Made by a program: the position numbers and the translations under genes. Positions 1-5,520 of a DNA stretch of 5,520 bases are shown here, in pieces (positions within the stretch are counted from its first letter, which is position 1; every line of letters begins with the position of its first letter). The DNA is taken from NCBI GenBank assembly GCA_934572365.1, contig CAKTKX010000100.1, forward strand, positions 1 through 5,520, read 5' to 3'. The notes under the pieces are model-generated. The model was not told the DNA's origin. It saw only the letters and a list, made by a program, of their open reading frames with translations, and ran no database searches. The stretch comes from an uncultured Oscillospiraceae bacterium. GTDB lineage: Bacteria > Bacillota > Clostridia > Oscillospirales > Oscillospiraceae.

Positions 1-1763
1 TGGGAAAATACGTACTGGGTGAAGTGGCGGTACACCCGCTGCTCAAACAGGAAGGCATAGCGGTTGTTGTCGATCTCGTAGAGCTTCCGCAGTGCCGCAG
101 AGAGATTTCCCGCCGCCAGGCTGTCTGCCGCGCCGTGGAGCAGCTCCAGGCTCTGCTGTAAGCTTTCCTGGGGGAACTGGACGTTGCCGTACCAGTCGAT
201 GCGGACAAAGGTGTCCTGGGTGCGCTGGAACAAATCCAGCAGCTGCCGCTCCAATCGACCGGCGTCCTCGCCGGGTTCCTGCCCCCGGTTGATGGCCGCG
301 GCATGGTCGTAAACCTGCTGGGCAAGCACCGCCGCTTCGTCCAGCGCCTGGGCAAGGCTCTCGCCGTCGGCCTCCGTCCGGGCGCACCAGTCCAAGTCCA
401 GCGCCTCCTTGGCCTTTTGGAAGGTTCCGGCAAAGTTCAGCGGCACAACCCTGGTTCTGTCGATGGCCATCAGCAACAGTCCGAACAGCTCGTGGTGGAG
501 GCGGTACACGTCCTCGTCATAGTAGGTGTCGTTGTCGAACTGGGAATGGTAGTGGGTCTCCATAAAGCTGCCGCCGGTGAAATCGTTGACCATGGAGGGA
601 ATGCCCGCGATGGCGATGGAAAAATCATCCGACCATGTCTCGATGGGGGCGGTAATCCGGGTCTCCTCCGGGTAGCCCTGGGTCAGCTCCGGGAGATTCT
701 CCAGAAATTCTTCCAGAAAATCCACATATTCGTAGGTGCTGCGGATCCGCGCCCGGGTGCCGTGGGCAAGGGCGGGCAGCTCAAAGTTCAGGTCGGCAAT
801 GACCTGCCCCCGCCACTCGGGATGCACGGTGAATACCTGCTCGTAAGCGCCGGTCGACCAGTCGAACTGGGAATCCGCCACGCCCCATTCCTCCGACGCC
901 ATGGCGCAGAAAAGGATGGTGTTCTCCGGCTGCCAGCCGGTCTCCACCAATGCCTTGCCCATGCCCAGCATCATGGAAATGGCGGTGTTGTCGTCCTGAA
1001 AGCCGTCAAAATAGGAGTCATAGTGGGCGGACAGCATGATCTTCCGATCTGGGTTCCGGCCGGTCAGCTCGCCAATGATGTTGTAGGTGGTGCGGTCGCG
1101 CTCCACCCGGGTGCAGGCGTCCAGAGTGACGGACACCGACGCGCCGGGTGCAAGCAGCTCCTTCAGCGCTGCGGCGTCCTTCCGGGAAATGGAAAAGGCG
1201 GCGGCCTCGGGAGGGCCTGCGATGTCCTGGGCATTCAGTGCGGCGTCGTCCACCTCGCCGTAGCCCCCGGTCTGCACGGCGATCAGCGCCGCCGCGCCCT
1301 TGAGGTACGCCTGATACACGGGGTAGTTAATCCACCATTCGTTTCTCTGGTTGATCTCCACCAGCACCAGCTTACCGGTGACGTCCAGCCCCTCGTAATC
1401 CGTTTCCGTACCCTTGCCCGCATAGACCAGCTCGTAGGCCGTAGGGCCGTCCGTGACGAAATTCGTCTGATACGCGCCCAGCTGGACATGGCGTTCCTGC
1501 CCCTCCGCGTCGGTGAAGGACAGCTCCGCTTTCTCAAATTCCCAGGCGTCCACGGTGATGGCGTCCTTCCACACTTTGGAAAAGCCGATTTTCTTCATCT
1601 CCGCCGCCAGCATGTCTCCGGTGGCGATCTCCGCCGGGGAGCCTGCGGTGCGGTAGCCCAGCACGGGGTTGGTGCGGTAGCCTTCCATCCGCTTTGCAAG
1701 GCGGTAAGAATAGCCGATATCCAGCTTTTCCAGATACCGTTGCGCTTGACTTGCCAAGGTCAT
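1..1763 (-). CDS. M28-family zinc metallopeptidase with PA-type insert (3' end beyond window)
   Basis: This is a predicted di-zinc aminopeptidase or carboxypeptidase of the M28 family; 587 residues are visible and the frame is still open at the left edge. The metal-site motifs occur in family order: H247-Y-D249-S, bridging Asp in QDDN (D257/D258), the Glu pair E291-E292 in ASEEWG, D324 in IADLN, and H406 in HYHSQFD. SDDFS followed by GIPS (about 378-390) matches the usual SDHxxF...GIP segment. Residues about 105-215, between an N-terminal helical part and the catalytic core, look like a protease-associated (PA) insert (LDVTGKLVLVE, then KGAAALIAV). The region after about 440 is helical and resembles the C-terminal dimerisation region of glutamate carboxypeptidase II-like proteins. 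There is no N-terminal hydrophobic segment, so a cytoplasmic location is inferred. Substrate is unknown. The start is chosen at the second of two tandem ATGs because AGGAG abuts the first (1766). Confidence 0.9.
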   Translation of the reverse strand, partial: MTLASQAQRYLEKLDIGYSYRLAKRMEGYRTNPVLGYRTAGSPAEIATGDMLAAEMKKIGFSKVWKDAITVDAWEFEKAELSFTDAEGQERHVQLGAYQTNFVTDGPTAYELVYAGKGTETDYEGLDVTGKLVLVEINQRNEWWINYPVYQAYLKGAAALIAVQTGGYGEVDDAALNAQDIAGPPEAAAFSISRKDAAALKELLAPGASVSVTLDACTRVERDRTTYNIIGELTGRNPDRKIMLSAHYDSYFDGFQDDNTAISMMLGMGKALVETGWQPENTILFCAMASEEWGVADSQFDWSTGAYEQVFTVHPEWRGQVIADLNFELPALAHGTRARIRSTYEYVDFLEEFLENLPELTQGYPEETRITAPIETWSDDFSIAIAGIPSMVNDFTGGSFMETHYHSQFDNDTYYDEDVYRLHHELFGLLLMAIDRTRVVPLNFAGTFQKAKEALDLDWCARTEADGESLAQALDEAAVLAQQVYDHAAAINRGQEPGEDAGRLERQLLDLFQRTQDTFVRIDWYGNVQFPQESLQQSLELLHGAADSLAAGNLSAALRKLYEIDNNRYAFLFEQRVYRHFTQYVFS

Positions 1764-1766
1764 CAT

Positions 1767-1773
1767 CTCCTGT
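1767..1773 (-). promoter_or_regulatory. Ribosome binding site deciding the peptidase start
   Basis: The minus strand reads ACAGGAG directly before ATGATG. There is no spacer to the ATG at 1766 and only 3 bases to the ATG at 1763, so 1763 is the more plausible start. A TTG two codons further in has a better 9-base spacing from AGGAG and cannot be excluded. The choice changes the protein by at most a few residues. Confidence 0.6.
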
Positions 1774-1789
1774 TTTCCCGCTTTTGGGA

Positions 1790-1818
1790 ATTGTAGCATA
1801 CTTAAAAGGTATTGTACA
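1790..1818 (-). promoter_or_regulatory. Predicted sigma-A promoter of the M28 peptidase
   Basis: On the minus strand, TACAAT (1795-1790) is preceded by TGC, giving an extended -10 element. Seventeen bases upstream is TGTACA (1818-1813), which matches four of six bases of the -35 consensus. The site lies in the A/T-rich gap between the terminator of the upstream operon and the peptidase RBS, so the peptidase is probably its own transcription unit. Initiation would be near 1783, giving a very short leader. Confidence 0.55.
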
Positions 1819-1832
1819 TTGCCAATTTGTCT

Positions 1833-1864
1833 AAAAAAACGCGGCTTTGAAGCCGCGTTTTTTT
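1833..1864. terminator. Intrinsic terminator, near-symmetric and probably bidirectional
   Basis: A perfect 8-bp GC-rich stem (ACGCGGCT at 1839-1846 pairing with AGCCGCGT at 1851-1858) has a TTGA loop. It is flanked by an A-run on the left and a T-run on the right, so it can work in either direction. Two bases separate it from the TAA stop of the minus-strand VWA gene (1867-1869), so its main job is to end the MoxR/VWA transcript before the peptidase promoter. No plus-strand gene ends here, so activity in that direction would only block antisense transcription. Confidence 0.93.
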
Positions 1865-1866
1865 CG

Positions 1867-3552
1867 TTAACTTTCAAGAGCCTGCAACCGTCCCTGAATG
1901 ATCTTCCCCACGGTCTGGGCGAACCAGCCCACGGAGGGAAGCCTTACCACATCCCGGCCGTAAATGGTGCGGGCGCTGTTTAGATCGCCCTCCCGGCCGG
2001 AGAACAGGCACAGCGGCGGATTGCCGTGCCGGCGCAGTGCCGTCGCTTCTTCGGCGGCATCGGCCACGGCGGGCTTGCCGCTGTAGTCCCGGCTGAAAAA
2101 CTGATTTCCCGTGCCGGGGAGGCGGGTGTCGTCGTTGGGGTTCGCGTCGGTGAGGATCAGCAAAAGACGTTGCTGCTCCCCCGACCGGCGCAGAAGCCAG
2201 TCCACCGCCCGCAGGGCAAGACCGTCCCGGTTCCACCCGGCGGCGGCGAACTCGAAGATCCGGTTGTTGCCCTGATTTTCCCGGTAGTCCCGGTACTCCC
2301 GCAGCACCGTGCAGCCGCTGACGGAGCAGAAGGACAGCACCCGGACGGGGATCGCGCACCGGGTCAGCGCTTCGGCCAAAATGTAGCCTTGCGTCGCCAG
2401 CTGCTCCTGCCGCCGGTTCTGGGAGGCGGAGGCGTCCAGCAGAATGTCCACGATCAGATCGCCGAGGGTATTGGGCTGCTGCCGCTCAAAGACCCGGCCA
2501 TCCCCCAGGGAGGGGGCTCGCCAGGCAAGCGCCGGGTCGACCCGCCCCGCGCGGCACCGCAGGCTTCCATCCTCCTGAAGCAGCAGGATGGTATTTTGCA
2601 GCTGCTGGGCAAGGCGCTGAATTTCCAGCCGGTTTTGCGCCAGATGCGCCTGAAAATAGGCGCGGTTGCGCTCCGTCTGCTCCTGAAGCTGCTCCCATTC
2701 CCGGGTGGGCGCTTCTCCGTTTTCCGGCGCTTCCCCCCGGGTGAAGTGCAGCACGCAGTTGCGGTGGTGGCCGGTGCAGCAGTTACGCTCCGCATCCGCC
2801 AGCTCCGCCGGGGTCAGCATGGACTTGCCGAAGCACGCGGCGGCGTATTTCCGAATCTCGTCCTTCCGGGCTTCCCGCCAGCCGAAAATACGCCGCCCCA
2901 GAGAGCGCAGTCCCACGCCGCCCTCCGGCGCGGCCTGCCCCAAGCGGTGCAGCGCTCCGGGGCGAAGCATCAGCCGGGCAAAAAAGCCCAGATCCACCCG
3001 GTTGGAATTGAAGTGGTCGATTTCGTTGCGCAGATTCCGCCCAAAATATTTTAGGACGATCCGCTCCATCCGGGTCTGGATGGCCTCGGCGTCCCAGTCG
3101 GGGTCAAATTCCAGGGCGTCCAGAATCTGCTTTTCCCGGTCGGTCTCCTCACTGGGAAACCCTAGCGCACGACGGAACCAGCCGATTTTCAGCCGGTCCT
3201 GCTCGCTGTTCACGGAAAAATCCTGTTGCAGCTGCCGTTCGGCATAGTCCCGCCGCAGGGAATCAAGCGCCGGACGGTCGTCCCGGCACCTAAGATAGGC
3301 GCACCGCTCCAGCCCCAGCCAGAGCAGCTCGCTTTGCAGCTCTCCCCCGGAGTGGCGCTCCAGGGCGGTGAACAGCAGCTCCAGTTTTTTGTAATCGTAC
3401 AGCTGCCGCACCAGACCGATAGCGGTGTTGAAATACAGCGACGCTTCCCCGTTGGGTTCATAGCCCCGGCTGCCCGTGGCAAAGCCGTACGCACCCGCAG
3501 CATTCCAGATCTGATTGTCCGCCCGGCGGGCTTCCTGTTCTCCGATGTCCAT
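1867..3552 (-). CDS. VWA (MIDAS) domain protein, NorD/CbbO/ViaA-like partner of the MoxR ATPase
   Basis: This 561-aa protein is the likely adaptor of the upstream MoxR ATPase. The C-terminal third (about 365-555) is a von Willebrand A fold. D373-A-S375-A-S377 gives the DxSxS motif, N441-R-D443-G matches the NxDG element of NorD/CobT-type domains, and T468-D469-A-N supplies the last MIDAS Asp. The N-terminal two thirds are mostly helical, with a Gln/Glu-rich probable coiled coil at about 283-325. A Cys/His cluster (C258, C259, H262, H263, C266, H269) precedes it and could bind metal. There is no signal peptide or membrane segment, so it is cytoplasmic. The ATG at 3552 is chosen over longer in-frame starts because GGAG (3562-3559) sits 6 bases upstream and one base separates it from the ATPase stop, which suggests translational coupling. 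By analogy with NorD or CbbO it would help activate a metalloenzyme; the client is unknown. Confidence 0.9.
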   Translation of the reverse strand: MDIGEQEARRADNQIWNAAGAYGFATGSRGYEPNGEASLYFNTAIGLVRQLYDYKKLELLFTALERHSGGELQSELLWLGLERCAYLRCRDDRPALDSLRRDYAERQLQQDFSVNSEQDRLKIGWFRRALGFPSEETDREKQILDALEFDPDWDAEAIQTRMERIVLKYFGRNLRNEIDHFNSNRVDLGFFARLMLRPGALHRLGQAAPEGGVGLRSLGRRIFGWREARKDEIRKYAAACFGKSMLTPAELADAERNCCTGHHRNCVLHFTRGEAPENGEAPTREWEQLQEQTERNRAYFQAHLAQNRLEIQRLAQQLQNTILLLQEDGSLRCRAGRVDPALAWRAPSLGDGRVFERQQPNTLGDLIVDILLDASASQNRRQEQLATQGYILAEALTRCAIPVRVLSFCSVSGCTVLREYRDYRENQGNNRIFEFAAAGWNRDGLALRAVDWLLRRSGEQQRLLLILTDANPNDDTRLPGTGNQFFSRDYSGKPAVADAAEEATALRRHGNPPLCLFSGREGDLNSARTIYGRDVVRLPSVGWFAQTVGKIIQGRLQALES

Positions 3553-3553
3553 A

Positions 3554-4474
3554 TCAGTCTCCGAAGAAGTCTTCCGCTTTCGCCGTTTTGGGAACCCGCG
3601 CCCAGACCACATCGGCGGTAAGCTGCCGCTCGAAGGGGTCGAAAGCCTTGTTGATGATGCCCATTTCCAGTGCGGCCTCCGGGGAAAGCCCCCGCTCCAT
3701 CAGCCGCAGAGCTGTGAGCAGTCCCCGCAGATCCAGCGCCCGGGCGGAAATTTCCCCGCTGCTGCACTTGGCGCGCAGATCGTCAAACAACGCCGCCAGC
3801 TGCTGCGCCCAGCTCTTTTTCAGTCGAGGGAAGCCCCGCAGCAGCAGCTTGCACAGATCGTCCTGCCCGATCACCGGCATATCCACCACCACGAACCGGG
3901 AAACCAGTGCTTCGTTCAGCTCCCGGGTCCCGGCGTAGCCGTAGTTCATGGTGCCGATAAACCGGGTCGCGTCGTCCAGCGTCACGCGCCGGTAGCCCGG
4001 AATATCAATGACCCGGCGAAAATCCAGCGTGGCGTGAAGCACGGCCAGCGCCTCGTTTTTCGCCATATTCACCTCGTCCAGAACGCCGAAGCCGCCCAGC
4101 CGCGCACACTGGCACACGGGGCCTTCCCGGAAGCAGACCTCATTGCCCTTCAGCGTATCGGTGCCGATGAGCGACGCTGCGTCCACATTGATATGCATGG
4201 AAATATCCCACACGGGGCGGCCGAACAGGGCGGCCAGATTCTCCGCCAGCACGTTTTTGCCGGTGGCCTTGGGGCCTGCGAGAAGCAGATTCTCTCCGCA
4301 CAGCACCGCCGCCGCGGCGGCTTCCCACACGTCCTTGCCGTAGTATACAAATCGGGGGGTTGGAATCCGGCCGCGCATTTCCTCCGTCACGCCGTGGGCG
4401 TCCCGGAAGGTGCGAATCTCTGCAAGCAGACTTTTGTTTACGCCCTCATCTTCCAGCTCTTTCCAAATATCCAT
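3554..4474 (-). CDS. MoxR-type AAA+ ATPase (NorQ/CbbQ-like)
   Basis: This is a 306-aa AAA+ ATPase, expected to form a hexameric ring that remodels a client protein together with the VWA protein encoded next. The Walker A is G67-PKAT-G72-K73-N74, with Asn where Ser or Thr is usual. Walker B is V131-L-D133-E134 in GFGVLDEVNMA. Sensor 1 is N177 in IGTMNYG, the likely arginine finger is R193 in ALVSRF, and a sensor-2 region lies around 243-250 (SARALDLR). The stretch between Walker A and B (about 92-130, including LIGTDT) matches the MoxR pore-loop region. Length is slightly above the roughly 270 aa of NorQ/CbbQ. The start at 4474 has a strong AGGAGG 8 bases upstream and a promoter behind it. The frame stays open upstream to 5392, but that part is antisense to the permease gene and is not coding. 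The in vivo client is unknown. Confidence 0.93.
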   Translation of the reverse strand: MDIWKELEDEGVNKSLLAEIRTFRDAHGVTEEMRGRIPTPRFVYYGKDVWEAAAAAVLCGENLLLAGPKATGKNVLAENLAALFGRPVWDISMHINVDAASLIGTDTLKGNEVCFREGPVCQCARLGGFGVLDEVNMAKNEALAVLHATLDFRRVIDIPGYRRVTLDDATRFIGTMNYGYAGTRELNEALVSRFVVVDMPVIGQDDLCKLLLRGFPRLKKSWAQQLAALFDDLRAKCSSGEISARALDLRGLLTALRLMERGLSPEAALEMGIINKAFDPFERQLTADVVWARVPKTAKAEDFFGD

Positions 4475-4482
4475 GATAAATC

Positions 4483-4488
4483 CCTCCT
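4483..4488 (-). promoter_or_regulatory. Strong Shine-Dalgarno of the MoxR ATPase
   Basis: The minus strand carries GAGGAGG about 8 bases before the ATG at 4474. This near-perfect site fixes the start of the ATPase and argues against the much longer in-frame extension that continues upstream. Confidence 0.8.
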
Positions 4489-4505
4489 CGCAACTTCTTT
4501 TCTCT

Positions 4506-4533
4506 ATTTTAGCATGTTGCACGGCATTTGCAA
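4506..4533 (-). promoter_or_regulatory. Predicted sigma-A promoter of the MoxR/VWA operon
   Basis: On the minus strand TAAAAT (4511-4506) is preceded by TGC, an extended -10. Sixteen bases upstream is TTGCAA (4533-4528), four of six matches to the -35 consensus. It lies 32 bases from the ATPase start. The stretch between the two elements contains an inverted repeat (TTGCA at 4517-4521 and TGCAA at 4529-4533), a possible repressor site. Confidence 0.6.
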
Positions 4534-4555
4534 GGAGAATCTTTCCCCTTTCACC

Positions 4556-4584
4556 TTGCGTATGGCAAAGGTTTCCTGTATAAT
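4556..4584 (+). promoter_or_regulatory. Predicted sigma-A promoter of the EIIC_2 permease
   Basis: A perfect -10 box, TATAAT (4579-4584), lies 17 bases after TTGCGT (4556-4561), a weak -35 with three of six consensus matches. It is back to back with the MoxR promoter. An imperfect inverted repeat (ACCTTGC at 4553-4559 and GCAAAGGT at 4565-4572) covers the -35 and spacer, so a regulator could bind here. Confidence 0.6.
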
Positions 4585-4621
4585 GGGTCGTATCCTTATA
4601 TTTTGGAAAGAAGAGGTACAT

Positions 4622-5520
4622 ATGGAGAAGATCAAGCAATTTCTGGCGCGCAAGGACGTGGTGTTTACCCTCCAGCGCTACGGGATCGACGCCCTGGGCG
4701 CCATGGCGCAGGGGCTGTTTTGTACACTGCTGGTAGGGACGATTCTCAACACCCTGGGGCAGCAGTTCGGCATTGGATTTTTGACCCGGATCATTGTCAC
4801 CGTGGGCAAGGGCGATGGCGCGGTGGGCTACACCATCGGCGCTCTGGCTTCCGCCATGGTCGGCCCCGGTATTGCCGTGGCCATCGGCTTTGCGCTGCAC
4901 TGCCCGACGCTGGTGCTGTTTTCCCTGATCCCTGTTGGCTTCGCCGCCAACGCCATGGGCGGCGCGGGCGGGCCGCTGGCAGTATATGTCGTCGCCATTG
5001 TCGCGGCGGAATGCGGCAAGCTGGTGGCAAAGGAGACCAAAATCGACATTCTGGTAACGCCCGTCGTGACGGTTCTGGCCGGCATCGGCATTGCGAGTCT
5101 GGTGGCCGCGCCCATTGGTGCGGCAGCCAGCGCCGTAGGCAGCTTCATCAAATGGGCGACGGTGCTTCAGCCCTTCTGCATGGGCATTGCGGTATCCGTC
5201 GCCGTGGGCATGGCGCTGACGCTGCCCATTTCCTCTGCCGCCATCTGCGCGGCGCTGGGTCTGACGGGACTTGCCGGCGGCGCCGCCGTGGCCGGATGCT
5301 GCGCCCAGATGGTGGGCTTCGCGGTGATGAGCTTCCGGGAAAACGGCTGGGGCGGTCTGGTCGCCCAGGGCGTCGGCACCAGCATGCTGCAAATGCCCAA
5401 CATTGTGAAGAATCCCCGCATCTGGATCCCGCCCACGCTGGCATCGGCCATCACGGGGCCGCTTGCCACATGCCTGTTCCGTCTGGAAATGAACGGTACG
5501 GCGGTCTCCTCCGGCATGGG
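4622..5520 (+). CDS. EIIC_2/PfoR-family PTS-type membrane permease (3' end beyond window)
   Basis: The first 299 residues of a polytopic membrane protein match my recollection of the PTS_EIIC_2 family, which includes clostridial PfoR. Family-like stretches include GAMAQGLF and LLVGTIL (about 26-42), AMGGAGGPLAVYVVAI with AECGK (about 111-133), the WATVLQPF segment (about 178-185), TLPISSAAICAALG (about 200-213), GCCAQMVGFAVMSFRENG (225-242) and IVKNPRIWIPP (261-271). Hydrophobic segments fill most of the protein, so it sits in the cytoplasmic membrane with perhaps eight or more helices. The family usually runs about 340-350 aa, so only some 50 residues should lie past the edge. The ATG at 4622 has AAGAGG 5 bases upstream. 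No EIIA or EIIB domain is fused or visible, so the substrate and whether it phosphorylates at all are open. PfoR was named as a toxin-gene regulator, but this protein reads as a transporter. Confidence 0.9.
   Translation, partial: MEKIKQFLARKDVVFTLQRYGIDALGAMAQGLFCTLLVGTILNTLGQQFGIGFLTRIIVTVGKGDGAVGYTIGALASAMVGPGIAVAIGFALHCPTLVLFSLIPVGFAANAMGGAGGPLAVYVVAIVAAECGKLVAKETKIDILVTPVVTVLAGIGIASLVAAPIGAAASAVGSFIKWATVLQPFCMGIAVSVAVGMALTLPISSAAICAALGLTGLAGGAAVAGCCAQMVGFAVMSFRENGWGGLVAQGVGTSMLQMPNIVKNPRIWIPPTLASAITGPLATCLFRLEMNGTAVSSGM

Noticed and set aside
1775..1790. Small hairpin TTCCC/GGGAA in the peptidase leader as a regulatory element
   Set aside because: The stem has only 5 bp, and part of it overlaps the predicted -10 box, so it would not be fully transcribed. 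I treat it as chance.
303..1796. 497-codon open frame on the plus strand
   Set aside because: It is antisense to the M28 peptidase, which has every catalytic motif. The translation is low-complexity Gly/Val/Leu/His-rich without a domain, and it runs over the peptidase RBS and promoter.
2026..3054. 342-codon open frame on the plus strand
   Set aside because: It is antisense to the VWA gene, has no RBS or domain, and has the Pro/Arg/Gln-rich composition of a GC-driven shadow frame.
3553..3612. Longer VWA start at 3612 adding 20 residues
   Set aside because: The extra residues overlap the conserved end of the ATPase and are very basic. The ATG at 3552 has a well-spaced GGAG and sits one base after the ATPase stop.
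4475..4621. Small RNA or riboswitch in the divergent region
   Set aside because: The 147 bases are accounted for by two promoters and two RBSs. No stable hairpin followed by a T-run is present on either strand.
1..5520. Mobile element, phage or defence island
   Set aside because: No transposase, integrase, terminal repeats, tRNA-adjacent attachment site or CRISPR repeats are visible. Composition looks even across the four genes.

Overview
The window looks like ordinary chromosomal sequence from a GC-rich anaerobic member of the Bacillota, most likely class Clostridia and Oscillospiraceae-like. Three things suggest this: strongly G/C-biased third codon positions, strong AGGAGG-type ribosome binding sites with short A/T-rich intergenic gaps, and gene families (an EIIC_2/PfoR-type permease and a clostridial-style MoxR/VWA pair) typical of that group. 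The taxonomic placement is inference; there is no rRNA or marker gene here. I see no tRNA, rRNA, CRISPR array, insertion sequence or phage gene.

Layout. Positions 1-1763 (minus strand, 3' end cut by the window edge) encode a large M28-family metallopeptidase with a PA-type insert and no signal peptide. It has its own promoter in the 1764-1866 gap. That gap also holds a strong, nearly symmetric intrinsic terminator (1833-1864) that closes the next minus-strand unit. Positions 4474-1867 (minus strand) form a two-gene operon: a MoxR-type AAA+ ATPase (306 aa), followed after one base by a 561-aa protein with a C-terminal von Willebrand A (MIDAS) domain. This is the NorQ/NorD, CbbQ/CbbO, RavA/ViaA type of architecture. 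Positions 4475-4621 are a divergent promoter region with back-to-back sigma-A-like promoters and several small inverted repeats. From 4622 to the right edge (plus strand, cut by the edge) lies an EIIC_2/PfoR-family membrane permease.

How the genes work together. The ATPase and VWA protein almost certainly act as one complex, an ATP-driven remodelling or metal-insertion chaperone by analogy with their relatives. Their client is not identifiable: no nitric oxide reductase, Rubisco or CO dehydrogenase gene is visible. The peptidase and permease appear to be independent transcription units. The most interesting material is the MoxR/VWA pair, with its Walker A ending in Asn, a Cys/His cluster in the VWA protein, and no visible client. 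Long open frames antisense to the real genes are by-products of GC-rich codon usage and are not annotated.
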